Source: Hippasteria phrygiana
Lineage: Eukaryota; Echinodermata; Asteroidea; Valvatida; Goniasteridae
Direction of reading: 5' to 3'
DNA length: 64,000 bases
Assembly (NCBI GenBank): GCA_037893225.1
Contig: JAZGUH010000141.1
Span: 124,001 to 188,000, forward strand
This document shows positions 11,790-26,700 of the stretch, piece by piece. Position numbers and translations under genes: made by a program. Positions within the stretch are counted from its first letter, which is position 1; each line of letters begins with the position of its first letter. The notes beneath the pieces were generated by a model. The model was not told the origin of the DNA, did not search any database, and worked only from the letters and a program-made list of their open reading frames with translations.

Positions 11790-14700
11790 CTACAGAATGA
11801 TGCCATCGTAAGACGGTCCTTCCGTGTCGGCAGCATCTATCTTGTTGCGGAGATGCTCCAGGGTGTTGCTGAAGTGCTTGTTTATCTGTTCCGTCTCGTC
11901 ATTGTCCTCAAGGTTGGGCAAGTCCTCTCGGATCTTCTCGATCAGCTGGTTCAGGATCTGGGCCGTTACCTACGTAGAAGAATTTCAAGTATTATATCAC
12001 TATATGTGTATTCAATTGAAAGATACAGCTCTACCCAAAAAAATGTGACTGGGTCACTGATCTCCATGTATACAAATCTGGATCACTCATCGGCCGTTGC
12101 ACGTTGTATGAACAACTGTCGCCAGCAGCCGCCATATTACCACTCGTGAAACATGCATAAATCATTGCTACCTAGCCTAGCGCCTGCTTACGTCATGCTT
12201 GTACTAGTTTTAATACATACGTTCCCACATCAACTGGAGTGGAAAGATGGCGGACGGTGTCGTCAACTTGAACAGCCAATGGAGATCAGTAAACTGGGTC
12301 CTATGAAATGCGTCTGATAGCACTTGTTGCTTCTCACTTTTTAATTTTTTTTTATTGATTTCTTGGAGAAAAAAATCTATAAAAGGACCTTCATCTGTTA
12401 TTTGGAAGTGCTATATCTTCTCTGAAAAAATATTACGTCAGTCTCGCTGCGGTAGTTATCATGAAAAAGTAAATGGCTTGCAAGGAGGGCAGATGCTGCA
12501 CATTCCAACCCAGTCGTTTAATATGTCATTAACTCTCACCTTTGTCTGTAAAACCTTACCTGGTCATTTCCTTTCTCAAAGTAGTAGATGTAGCGATTGA
12601 GAATCTCTACAAAGAGCTGGACCTGTACGGTAGGGTCCATGCACTGCTTGGCGATACGTAACGCCTTCTTCAGGCATTCGCTGACATTCTTGGCAAATTT
12701 CAGCTGAGCCAAAAAAAGAATTATGACTTGGGATATTAGAATTTAAGGACTCGCATACTATTTTAATTAGATCTTGGTTTAGCAACAAAAACCTCTTTGA
12801 AATGACTCATGAAAAGTTCATGCACTGTATACTTTTACCTGCTATATTTTTCTGCAAGAAATCAATGGGACGCTGGTTGCAGCAGACATACCAATCTTTT
12901 TCAATTGTTCTCACCAGTCGTGTGCATGCTCAGAACTTACCATGCGTGCTCAGAACTACGCGCGCATGCTCAGAACTATGCGCGCTTGTTCAGAACTAGC
13001 ATGAACTGTTCCCGATCGCAACAGGGGATTGTTCCCAATCAGAACAGGGGATTGTTCCCAATCAGAACAGGGGGTTGTTCCCAATCAGAACAGGGGGATG
13101 TTCCCAATTTTTCAGACACTCCCTTCCATGTTTCAAATGCTGCAGTCTCCTTTCCAAGACTTTGTCAATTTCAATGGGATACTCAAGATACTTCTTGATG
13201 TTTGAATGAGTAAGGTATTTCTTGAACGTCTTGTATTCTCTGTATTAAAATTATACACTTCCACTGATAAAAAGACCTATTGATGAAAACACTGTCCTGG
13301 TAACTGAAGATTTGAGAAGATGGTGCCTGGAACCAAACTGACCTCCTCGCCTCCACTCTCCAGCGTCTTGCCAGACCAGAAGAGATGCGACACCATGCCA
13401 ACAGCTCGGCACTGGTCTGGCTTTTTGAGCAACTTGGATGCAATCAGGGCACACTGGGTGCGTAGCGGCTCGTGATTCTCCTCACCAAAGAAGTTCATCT
13501 GCTCTAGGGTGGCGATGATGAGGCTGATGGCTGCCAGCTTGGCCCGGGAGTCAGAGATCTCATCCTCAAAACAGGCAAAGCACTGCCAAAGGATGAAGAT
13601 GGATAACATCTTAAAGGTCAATAATGAAGAATTCCAGGGCACTTTCGTTTTCTGCCCATTACTTTGGCGCCAGTAAAAACTACACATTTAAAAAGCATAA
13701 ATCCCTTTGAGACAACCTCAAAGCATGCGACAACAAAATACTTGGTTAAACGGGAAAACATTATAGAGGTCATTAATTAATAGAGAATTCTGGGGTACTT
13801 TAAATATCCAGTCCATAATAGAAGAATATTAATGAACCAGATTACCATGGACCATGGAACAGATTACAATACATATTAAAACAAAAATAATCCTAACCAC
13901 CTCCAATGTTTTTCATGACCCTGCGAAATCCAATAAAATCCAATTGAAATGTTACTCCAAGTCTGCTTGAACCCTGCTAAATATGACAAAATCCAACAGG
14001 TATATTTAACTTCCACCCTGCTAAATATGACAAAATCCAACAGGAATATTTAACTTCCACCCTGCTAAATATGACAAAATCCAACAGGTATATTTAACTT
14101 CCACCCTGTTAAATATGACAAAATCCAACAGGTATATTTAACTTCCACCCTGCTAAATATGACAAAATCCAACAGGAATATTTAACTTCCACCCTGCTAA
14201 ATATGACAAAATCCAACAGGAATATTTAACTTCCACCCTGCTAAATATGACAAAATCCAACAGGAATATTTAACTTCCACCCTGCTAAATATGACAAAAT
14301 CCAACAGGAATATTTAACTTCCACCCTGCTAAATATGACAAAATCCAACAGGTATGTTTAGCTTCCACCCTGCTAAATACGACAAAATCCAACAGGTGTA
14401 TTTAACTTCCACCCTGCTAAATACGACAAAATCCAACAGGTATATTTTAGAAAAATCCTCTTTTTGGGGTATTTCTATTAGGTTCTTACGACACCCTTTG
14501 AAATTGGCCTTCATGTACACATCTAAGGGCAAGAAAAACAATCCAGAAATTCAACACTAAAACTTGACGGGTCTTGCCGGCCATTTTTCGACCAAAAAGA
14601 TATGGTTCAAAATTGATTATTAAAAATAGGGTCATTAGAATATAAGAAGGCAGTTTCATGTTGCAGAGGTTATTTTGGAATGATTTAAGGACCAACAAAT

Positions 14701-17700
14701 TTAGGGACCAAAAAGTCTTCAGGAAATCTGGAAAAAGCCTCACCAAAAACCTGAAATCAGGAAAAATCGGGAGAAATCTTAGCCCTGCTTTTTACCTGGG
14801 ACATGAAGTCATAAGAAACCATCTCATGATTCTCAAAGTCAACGGTGCCAGCAGCCAGAGCTCCTTGTAGAAAGAGGCGGAGTGAGAGCTCCGCATATTC
14901 AGCCTTTGACAGGGCACAGATGGTCTGGTGACTAAACTGCAGGATTTTCTGACACTTGACTTCCCACTTATCATCCTGAAAATGGGAACAGAGTTGAATT
15001 TCAGTTTGCAGATAGGTTATAATGGCCACCTTGAATAATTATCAATAATCAATAACGGATTCTCTATTAGGCCGTGGGGATTGCAACATTCCCACAAAAA
15101 TCTTAAATTGCATGATTTTTCCATGACTTTCTATGACAAATTTTGATGCCATTTTTTATATATTAACCCCTTTGAATTATAATGAGGTGCCAGGGTGCCA
15201 TGGCAGCCTGTGCAGCCAAGCGAAGCGAAATGGACACAGGGGGCTTGTGCAGCCAAGCGTAACATACACAATAATCCAACAATGGATTGTAAATGGAGTG
15301 TGTATAGATGTCATCCGGCCTGGTGGCAATTTGTTTTTTGGCAGCTATCGCAGTCATCTGGCTTCAAAGGGTTAAGAGGCAAATTCAAAGCAACTTAACC
15401 GATCAGAGATATGGGCAGCAAATGCTTTACAAAAACTTGTGTATGCAGTGCGCCATCATTGTACGTGCTGTAAAGTGTGTGAAGTTGTTTAAGAACTTGC
15501 AAATTGCAATATGCCAATTGCCTCATTCCTACCAGAGTAAAGTCCCGAGCTAGCTGCCCGATTGTGGCACCCAAACTCACCTCCTCTGCTAATTCCTTAT
15601 ACTGGTAGGCCAAGCGGTGGGCAGCAAACACTAACGGTGGTAATGTATATTTGATTCTCTTTTCCCCTCCGGTACCAAAGTGCTTCCGAGCTGTGTGCAA
15701 CATCTGGATACCAAAAGAAAACCGCAACAGTTTAGGCATTAACCCTAACATCACCTTAAGCTACAAAATACTACTAGTCGTAAAATGTAGTATGCAGTAC
15801 TCTCACCTACTTGTGTGCAATGCCTGTAGTAATTTTTAGTATTTGGTACTTCACCCCAAATAGTGTATCTATGTAGTACTAAGGTTGCTCGGTTTAGAAA
15901 AATTTTATCATCTAAGGCAGAAACACAGTATGGATTACTGGTTTTCAGAGATGCATTTTGTTTTTTCTAAGCCATCCAATTAATTGACACAAATATAATT
16001 TACCCAGTAACTTAACTGTATTAAATAGAAGTAGTATTTTGTAGTTGCCAGTATCTAGACTGCTGTCACTACACACCCATTCATCAGTCACAGAGAGACT
16101 CAGTGCTAAGAAATACTACATAGTATTCTGTAGTACTCGGTTCTTTATACCAAAGTAATGCCTAGTACGTTAGGGTTAAACCAGTCGGGTCGCATGAGTG
16201 CAGAACATCCCCAACAGAATTATTGTACCCAGGAGTAGCCCTGCATAATATAACAACAGAAAGCCAACTAGCAAAGATCTTTGTTTTAACTATTTAAATT
16301 GTTCAGTCAAAAGGATAATTAATATATTATGAGAACATTACTGAAAACTCCATTTTCTATCCATCACAAAGGAACATTTTACAGTTTTGGAAATTATTCC
16401 CCAAAAAGGTATTTTGGGGGAAATTTAGTTACATTTACCCCAAATTATGAAATATGGGACATGGCTAAAAAGGCACAAAAAGTTAAACTTTTAGTACAAG
16501 AAATAGAAATGGTCTTTTACTAAAATACTTCATATCACACAATTTCTTATAAAATAACAGCCGAGTATCATAATTTACAAAACAGTTAAAACGGTTTGAT
16601 ATAAACCAAAAAGTTGGTGTTTGGTATTTCAGTGTCTGCATGCAGCAATCTCCCAAGTCTGTAGTAATCTTTATTGCCAATAACCAATTTTTATTGTCCT
16701 TCAAACAGGACTGCCCTATCAGCAATTATTCATGAGAGCATTTCCTCATGAACTCAAGTAACCCCTTAGTCCAACCCATAGTAGCCAAACACACAGGAAT
16801 CGATACCAACCTTTGCTTGTTGGTCAGCCGTTTCTGCCTGTAGTAAGTTGACGAACCTTCCCATCAGGCCTTGCTCCTCAGCAAAGTCATCTGCATCCTC
16901 CTACAAAAAAAACACCAAAAAATTGGATGATGAATCAGTGATTTTCATTATGATCACTCATGATGATTTGTCGATACTTTTTGAAACCAAACGGGTTGAG
17001 AATCGTACCTCAAGCAACAACCAAAAAACATAATGGAGAGAATGCAGAAAATACAAGTTAAAAGAGACAAACCCGAGTGAAAAATCCCTTTGGGAAGAAA
17101 GAATAATGCACAGAATTTGACAATTCATTCCCTGTTATTGCATGCATGCGTGCCTGTTGCACGTGTCTTGTGCATGTGCACGTGTCTTAACTGCTTGATT
17201 CAAAGTTGTGATAAAATGAAATGTACAAACCTGTTGTTTTTTTCAAAAATCAATAAAGGCTGAATTATTTATATGGTGTTTGTATCACATGTGTTGAAAC
17301 ATGTTCAAACTACAAATGTTGAAACACACACAGTTCTATGTGAAGCGCGCGAATAAATCTTCACATGAGTGATTTTTTGTTTTTTTGTTTGCTGGCTTCT
17401 GTTATATCTATATCTATATTTTCATAATTCTTTTCAGAAACATTAATGTTGATGAATACAGACGAACAAATAAATGTTGATAAAAATTACTTCTATCTTA
17501 TTTCTTTGCACTTTTTGTGTTTCAAGGCCTACAATATATCTCTAAACGCACTTCCATAAATTTGGAAAATATGAGTATACAAATGTCAAGATATCTCGAG
17601 AACACAAAATGCCACAGGGGCCAAACCTACACCAAAATAAAGCTTAGGATGTAACAAATTCAACTATGTATACAACTCATTTTTCAAATTTTGCTACATA

Positions 17701-20700
17701 ATACCCCTTTTTGCTGAGCTGGTCACATTTATTACAAGAAATCACCAAATAAAATAAGTGAAAAGAAAGTATGCAATATGCAATGCAAATCCCATGATAC
17801 TTGTGTTGGCAGATTACGTTCATTTAGTTTAATTTTAGTTCATTCAGATTTGAAAACTGTTGCCGTAGTTGACCTACACACTGTGCAGATTTCACATGCT
17901 TGAAAAATTGGTTCTGATTTAGGAGAATCTTGCATCTCACTCCTGCAGAGAACTGAAACGATCCCAAGGCTAATGCCAATCAAATCATAAATATAGGTTA
18001 ACAGTGGCAAAAGTACATGTAGCATTTAACAAGCAGGCTAAATTTCATGAAAAAAAAAAAGTTTCTCCATGATATCACTTTTCCACAGTGAGTATATGCG
18101 TACACATCTCAAGTTGCGTAGACACAGGGGGAGATTCAAATTAAAGGAAATATTAACATTTTCCCAATACAATGATTCTTTAGGGTGCATGCAAAATATA
18201 ACAAATTGAAGATTTGAGACCATTTGGGTTAAAGAACACAAGGATAAAGACACAACCATGAAAAGAGTTTTGTTGGAAACCATCTTCCTATGCAGATCAA
18301 CATATAGTTTGTATTTGCCTAAAGGCACAGCCTTAAAATATCAATTTTTATTGGTCTATATCCACTTTTACAGGTAAAGACACCTTTAGGACAACACCTC
18401 AGGAATCCAAGATTGCAAAAGAGATTGTTTAAAAATTCTGAAATCCCGACAAAAAATCCTGAAATCAGGAAAAATCCTGACAAATCTCGCCCCTGGCCCT
18501 GCAAACAGATTCAAAACCCTTCTGGTTGCCAACTATAATTGGTCACGCAGAACACAATTGTGGCGCTCTCAATAGAGAACAATCTCTCATCGCAAACATC
18601 TATTTCTAGATTTACGTGTGCATACTATTGGAAATGACACATCATTAGCTTTAAAATGAAGAATGATTAAAATCGGAGCAGTATTAAAAAAGTATGTAGA
18701 AATCAAGCAATAAAATTTGTCCTTCATTTCCACACCTCTGACCGGCTCATGATTAAGTTGTAGCCTTGGTATCTCCTAAAAGTGTCTCTCATTGGTTTAT
18801 TTGTGGAAATATCGGTAAGATCGGCCAATCAATGAAGAGTTCAGATCACAAGCTTTAAATTGATACCAAGTTTGTTATGATTGCATTCAAAATGGCAATG
18901 TACACAAATAAAAAAATAACAAATCTTATGAAGAAAAAATAAACACAATTCCGGTGATTATCAGTGAGTTTTGTACCTTTTAAAAAAAAACACGAAAACA
19001 CAGTATGATTTTATTTTACATAAACTGGCATTTTAAGAAATAAAACGAAAGTTTTGACCCTCAATGGATTTTTGCCTGTAGCTCAAAATGGAGGAACGCG
19101 ACTTCCGACTGGTTCCTTGTAATACGGATATATGGAGGTATTCAAAACCAGACAAATATCATAATGCAGCAACAAGCAAGCTGAGGAAATTCATCTAGGT
19201 GTAGGCTCCTAGACAGATTCAGCCACACATGCTTGAGTTCACTGGCCTAGGGACAAGAGACAAACTTAGGGGTCGGTGCCCTAGGGTGGGATGTACTGAA
19301 CTGTGGTACAACCTTCAAACACTTGGACATAAATGACAGAATGTATTTGTTGTAAACATGGAAAGTCTAAATTTGATGATTAATTGGACTTAACAATAAT
19401 ATTGTAGATTTCATATTTTGGTTTGACTAGGGCTTATGTTTTTGTTCTACTTGAGAGCCAAAACAGATAATATAAATACTACATTTATAGAAATCTATCA
19501 TACTAATTATTATTTATTTTTAAGAAATACAAATTCATATTAGGGCAGAAGGAAGGAAATATTAACAATGTACATGTACATGTACTCCCTTTTGCAGATT
19601 TGATGACAAAAACATCTGAGGCATTTGTTTAGAGCCGTTGTCATGTGATTTCATGATTTCCACAATTAAATTCATGGTCAAACTGATCATAAATTGATCA
19701 CTGTTTAATAAAAAGCCAACTGTATTCAATGAGAGGGATTCCCATTTTGGTCACTCCCAAGAAGAAGCAAATTGTCATTTGAACTAAATTCCAAAAAACC
19801 CGGCACGCCATGCCCGAGTCACCTCCTGCAGTTCTCCAGACAAAAATCCCTTTTCACCCAGTAAACTTTCACCCACTTCCCTGTGTGCCCCCCAGCTGGT
19901 TTCTTAGGCATAAGGTATTCTCCAGAGTTCAGACAGGGCCGCACAGTCATATTGTGGTTGGCTGCCTACCATGCAAGTGTGGTTCCCCAGGAAATGCACT
20001 AAGAATAAGGACTTTGACTTGATGATTAGTAACAGGTGGTTGCATGTGTAGGTGATGGACAGCCTACTGGTTCAGCTATGAAACAGCACTGGTTTTCAGG
20101 GGGTGCCACTACATCAAGAGTCAGGGTTTATTTTGTCAGAACCAAAAAAAGGAATAAAATGTGAATAGAGTAAACTTGTCAAAGTCTCGTCATTGTTAAT
20201 TTTTTGCTGTTTGTTTCAGATTTTAGTTCTCTCTTTTGAGCGACTGATGGTTCTGAAAAGAACCGGTTCTTTTCAGAACCCAACAGTAGAGGGATTGAAT
20301 TTCCATGCAAACCTTCAAAAGCTATCTTAAGTTGTAGTTACAACATATATGCAAAGTTTGGATAGAAAACACGCCATGCAGCCTGTGTTCATACAAGTGG
20401 AACGCCGCTATAACGAACACCGCTATACCGAACATTCGGCTATACTGAACACCATCCTTGGCTCTCAAAGTTTGTGTACAAAACTTACCGAACATTGTTG
20501 ATGAAAAAAAAAGGCAACGGATTAAAAAATGTACCGGGTATTTGGGCTGTTTGTAATTCCCAAACGGCCGCAGCTTTATGTGACAGGCGGCTATTATTTC
20601 CCCAAGGAATAGAAGGGAAAAGCCAACTGTTGCTTTAGAATTCGGTAAGCTTAGAAAGTGTGAACATGTAATTACATGATTCAATGGCCGGCACATGTTC

Positions 20701-23700
20701 AATTACAATCAAAAGAGGGCGCACTTCAAATATGATGTAAGAGGGCACTATTTAAAAGAACGGACACCATGTTGGTGGACTGGCAGCTGAAAATCGCTAT
20801 TCCGAACAAAAACTGTGGATCCCTCGACGTTCGTTATAGCGGCATACCACTGTACGATAAAAATGGCTTGAGGTGTGCAATGGGTGGCAGAAACAAAAAT
20901 ATGGCAAGTGTGCAAACTCAAGTAATTACTGGCAAATCATTATAAGACCTCAAAATCCGAATACATTACACTGTGTACCTGCGAGAATTCATACTATATG
21001 TGACACCCCATGCCAAAACCTGGCTCTTCCCGCCAAAAATCAAAATTTGGTTTTTGGCCCTTAATTTTCACTTTAGCAGTCCTGAATCCTCCAATTTCAA
21101 TACGATTTTTCACACCTGCTCAAGAGTTAAGGTAAAGGAGTCCAAGAGCTCAGTTTAAAATGAGCCCTGACCGGGGTGTGCAGGTGAAGTATTTCTCAAG
21201 TTACGGAATGTGTAAAATGGGAAATATCAAGGAACACATTATCGCTTTTGATCATTTAATGCCATTTGTTAAATGTGGAAACAGCCTGGCTTTGCAAGGC
21301 CGTCACATTTGCAGTTGCTTTGTAGCAACAGACAAGAATAGTCCGAGATGCAGTCAGTTTTGCTTGAACAGCATGCATTAAGTAAGTGTGCAAAGACATA
21401 TTCCATTTCAGTTTCTGTTGCATGATCTGGAAAATATTCCTTTGATACGTCATTATGAATTCTTGCAAATCTGTTTAATAGTAGCGCATGTGTTGCTTCT
21501 CATTTCACAATGTAAAGAATGAACCAAAGAAAGAATCTCTTTAGTTCCAGGCATCTCTTTAACCCGTGTTTAAGCTGGTGCCCACCATTACGCTACAGTG
21601 CAACCTTTTGTCTGGTGTTCCGTGAGTGCCAAATGTCCTTTATTTCACTTCAGCACTGACCTTTCTTACAGTCTCTCTCAGGTTTGGCGCAATCCAATCA
21701 TTATAATGAAAAATTAATTTAGAAAATTACAAACTACGCTAATTAATAAACTGCATTAAACTGCAGTCTTAAAACTGTTGCAAGAGATCATGCACCATTT
21801 CTGTTCAATTCTACCTTTGACTAACATGATGCTATAATGTGAACCGAGATCACTTCACTATTTTTCTCACAACCAGGACGCAAAATATAGTTAGCACTCA
21901 GATAAAGAAAACTGACTAGCAGGATTGGAACCCACAACCTTCGGATTACCATACCAGCACTCTACAAACTGAGCTACATCTATCCTGCCCTATGTTGGTA
22001 GGGCTACCTTGCCATGTTCATGAGATGCTAGTCGGAAACCATAGATGCTTTGTAGCCAGGGACCAAACAAAAACTTTAAAGATTAAAAAACCAAGTAAAC
22101 AAAAACTGATTGGGCAAAAAAAAAATTAAAAATACGAATTGAAGCTTTGCATGGTGGTTGCGATATGAGAAAGACTGGGATTGTGGGTAACACCATGTGA
22201 AATACATGTAAATCTCTTCTGGGAAGATGTGTGGTTCTGGTTCTGAAAAGAACCGGGATGAGTGTGTAACTCAACATTTCGGACAGTGTGCTCTGTCCGT
22301 CCCCAGAAGTGGGCCTTTATGAGTGGGCATTTCTTTACTCATTTTCTATTTTCTATTCCATTGCGTGTTTTGAATCAACTTGATGACTCCACCGTCAACC
22401 AAAGATATAAATATAGAAGTAAATACAAGGGCCTCCACTTTTCCTTTAACCCTAACCCCTTGGGTAACTTTACTAGAAAGTATTCTGAATCCGCCAAAAT
22501 CCACCTATTTTGTCATGCACAAAAAGTTGGTTTTGGTGACTGCTCAATATGGAGGTATCCTGAATCCATCCAAATCCTGCAGTACCGCTAGGCTTACAAT
22601 CCTCAATCCATCAAAATCCCCCAGTTTTCAATATGGAGGTATCCTGAATCCGCCGAAATCCTCCAAAACAGGGGTATGGATTTTGATGGGTTCAGGTAGG
22701 TTAGGGTTGAAAGAAATGATGCTAAACATTTTAGCTTTTTAAAAATTTTGCCAATTACCTTAAAGCTGCTGTGTCTATGCTCTGACTGAAAATTTCAACT
22801 TAATGGGTTTGCCCCTGGAACAATTATGAAAAGAAACTATTTTTGAAGAATAAAACAAGTACACTGCACACTATTTGTGACCCACTCTGCAAAAAAGGCA
22901 CATCAGTCGCTGTATGCTTCTATGTAAAGAGGGTGAACAATTCTTGAAAAAAGGGAGGGAATTTTTTGCATCTTTGATACCTATATTATTCTATTTCATA
23001 ACCAAAATTTGTTATTTCAGTGAATAAAGTTGGAAAAAGAAGGTGTTTGTGTCGAGTGCTTCCATCTATTGCTTTGCTTTTTTTCTTTTTAATGGCTTGT
23101 TTCTTCTTAAGTCACTTCAAGAAATTCCTGAAAACAAACATGCAAATTTCCAAATATCTTGTGAATGCAAAATGCTATAGGCCTCAGACATATACCATAT
23201 GAAAGCTTATAAAATGGCCTTTCCAGCTACATGTATATATAAAACACTACCTCCTAATTCATAACTTGAAACTTATTAAATCTATTATTATCATCGGTTA
23301 TTTATTTTTGCAGATTGCCTCATTTGACAGCTCACAACTTTTTTAACAAATTCGTAATTTAATTTGGAAATTATTTTTGTCAGGGTCATACATCCCAAAA
23401 GCACGGACAAAGCAGCTGTAATTTTTAATGTTTGTTCTGATTGATCTACAGAATGTGCCTACCTCTTCTGGCTGATCTGATTGGTCCTTGACCAGCGTGG
23501 CGACCATGCCTAGTACGGAATCTGCCTGCTCCGAAGTCAGCACCAAATTACCGTTGTCCAGCGCACTGTTGACCACGTGCAGGCTCATGTTCTTACGGCC
23601 CGTGTAGTCCAGGTAATCAAAGAGCGGGGCGAAATAATCCAGCTTGAGGAGCGTCAGGACGTTGTTGTAGCTGTCCACTGGGATCTTAAGCATGCGCATC

Positions 23701-26700
23701 AGCTCCTTGGCGACGGGACTAGAGTTAACCAGAGAGCCACTGTTGGAAAATTGAACCAAGGAAAAAAAATATAAGGTCACAAGGCCACAACTTAATCTTG
23801 AAGAGATACAACTCATATTGAAATATGGGGAGAATAAACGTGGGGTGGCAGAGCATCCAATCTGCAGCTTGACTGGTTGAAGCTTCATTGTGGATGTTTA
23901 ACAAATCATTCAGCCAACAGGAATATTTGTTACATGTTAAAAAGGGAATACTAATCATTCAAAGAATACTAATCAATTCAAGAATTGTGCAGCCAGCCAC
24001 AGGTGGGCCATATTCAGACATGGATTTGTAGCCAAACAAGAGGGTTCTTTTACGGGGAAAAAACGGTACTGGTTTTCTTAGGAATTACTAGAAAATCTTG
24101 TGCTTGGATAGAGGAAAAAGTGCCATGATCGATAAAAAATCAACGGGGGCAGATGTAGGACAAGGCATAGCAAGAAGAACAAAAAGCGGAAAATAATGGA
24201 GGTCTCTACAACACCCGCAGTGCGCACACCTACATGCTTGGAATCATAACAATATAAATATCTTGTGCATCTGGATGTTTAGAATGGGCTAGCAGTATCG
24301 TGGACAAAAGTTGGCCAGTGGTAACAACTCGATCTCAAGTCTACATAACCACCAGATCATGATGCCACACAGGATGCAGAATAAGCTGGATTCAGACTTA
24401 CTGCTCTATGCTGAGCTTCTTGAAGATTTCCACTGTTGATTTGAGCACTTTGTCGATGAAGTCCACTCTGTCTTGGTAGCACTTGAGGGCAAGGTTGATG
24501 AGGGAGACTTGGAGGGCCACGACGTCTTCTGTTGGCATGTCTGCCCTGGCCTGTCAAATTGACAAATGGTACAACACTTAATAACAATAATGATTGTCTC
24601 GTAGTCCTACGCTCACTTAAACACCCACAGGTTACTCCTATCTATAAAACATATCCAATCCCTATTTGAAGCGTATATGTACAGTGGTGTGCAAAATTAT
24701 TCGAACACTTGGCATATTTTAGGTACTTTAGTTGTTTGTAATGAAATGGCAATCTATATACCAATGTACATTCAAATGAAACCCTCTGGAATGAACTGCA
24801 GAAGACTTGGAGCAGCATTAGTGTAGAAACTCTCAGGAAATATATCAACACTATGCTTGACAGATGTGCCGCAGTGATTGCTGCCAAGGGTGGACACACC
24901 AAATATTGGAGTAAAGTTTGATAAAAAAAGATGGTAGGACTGGCAGATACTAATGTGAGCTACACGTATGCTCACAACAATTACCTTTTCTATTTAATAC
25001 AGGTGAAAAATGTAAACCAGGCATTGTAAGGCATTAAACATCAATTTCTTCAGATATGTCAAGTGTTCAAATAATTTTGCACACCACTGTAATATGGCAC
25101 ATTGAATTACAAAGACAATCACTTTCTACTGAGGTTTTGCTTTTGAAATTTTACAATTGAAAATACCCTTTATTATCATATCCAAAAGTTTAGTAACCAA
25201 TAAAAGGAACACAGTGGTTGCTCGGATTGCATACTGTAAACATGCACACTTGTGCAATTTGACAACATCTTGGATGTTGTGTCCTGCAATCTTCACTCAC
25301 CTCAATGATAGCAGAGATCTGCTCGGAGAAGATGTCAAATAGTTTGAGTTCTGAGGGAATGCCAGCACTATCATCTCTGCAGGCAAACAAGGCCAGTCTG
25401 TGCAAATAGACAACAAAGGCCATTCATTGATATGAAGTCAACAGATGCATGAGGGCGAGGTGGGGGGAGGTGAGTTAGTCTCACCAACGGTGGAAGATAC
25501 CCCCTGCCTGGGTCTATAGGTCTGAAAATTGGGATAATTTCTCCGGCATCTGCTGAAGATTATTATCATCTATTTAGTTCGTCAAACAATCCACAAAGGA
25601 AACTGACAAGGTAAATTTTGAATACATTTTCAAAGTGAACAAAGAAACTGGCGACCTCCGGAATACCGTACCGGTACGGTATTCCGGAGGTCGCAGGTTC
25701 GAATCCCACTCCTGCCAGTTTCTTTCTTTCTATTTAGCACAGTTAGTCTCTACCCTGACCAACCCCAGACTAATAGCAAAAACAAGAATGCTTGGGGGTT
25801 TGAAAAAAGAAAAATACGACCATGAAAACAAACATATTTCTGCCAGTTGTCAGAAACTGTTGGATAATTTGATTATTCTTAATAAAACACCTTCAGATCC
25901 TTGAAAATTCACCAGGAGATTTCAGGGAACTTCACAGCACTGATGAGGAGATTCAATTACAGCCACTCTTACTTTATAGGGGCATGACATCCCTTGAAGG
26001 TTAAAGTTCAAAGAATATGACATAGGGTTACTCCACATTGGCAGATTTGGGGAGATTCATAAAAGTTCCTGGCAAGAATGACAAGAGGTTTAGGTTCTAT
26101 ACATGAAATACTTACCTGTCAATAAGTGCAATGATGATGTTCTTGACATTGACGCTATTATTCAGTTCAGCGCAGGCTTGAAGGAACGGACTCAACGTCT
26201 GAAGGTGAAACTCATCAGGGAACACCTGTAAACAAAGGGTAATTTGGCAAAGGTACAAAAAGACAATTGTTATCCCACACTTCCATGGACTACACTTAAA
26301 TTTCAAACACATGCCAGCATTTTGGCCCAATTTTTTTCTTGCAATACATCAGCATGCTGGGTAAATGAACACACTTAAAGACCTAGTAGAACGCTTTGAA
26401 AAAATGTGAAATTGTTGTCTCAGTCTATAGATACGATGTCAATAAAGAGAGTAAAACACAACAAATATGTTGTACTGTCCCCTCTTGCGCAATACAGCCC
26501 ACTGGTGCAAATTGTCCAAGTCGTCGCAAGCCCACCTTTGTGCTTAGGATAGACACAAAAGGGGAGTTTGCCTGCAGCGACGACTTTTAGACAAATAGCA
26601 CCAGCAGGCTAGAGGGCAATTGTTAAATTTTTTTCTCAAAAGTCACTTTTGTTGTATTTCGTGGCAGAAATAATTTGCTATTTGATTTTACAATACGCAA

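Larger units (their letters stand above)
16901..23462 (-). other. Largest VPS35 intron (6.6 kb)
   Basis: No coding sequence. Holds a hAT-type fragment (18290-18495), the pogo-like MITE (20394-20852), histone-type stem-loop sequences (20249, 22239), a minus-strand SINE (21905-22010), a CCCTAAC MITE (22446-22710) and an inverted piece of the 32148 element (about 22870-23210). Confidence 0.7.

Noticed and set aside
13972..14448. Regularly spaced repeats as a CRISPR-like array
   Set aside because: Units are contiguous with no unique spacers, in an animal intron; it is a minisatellite.
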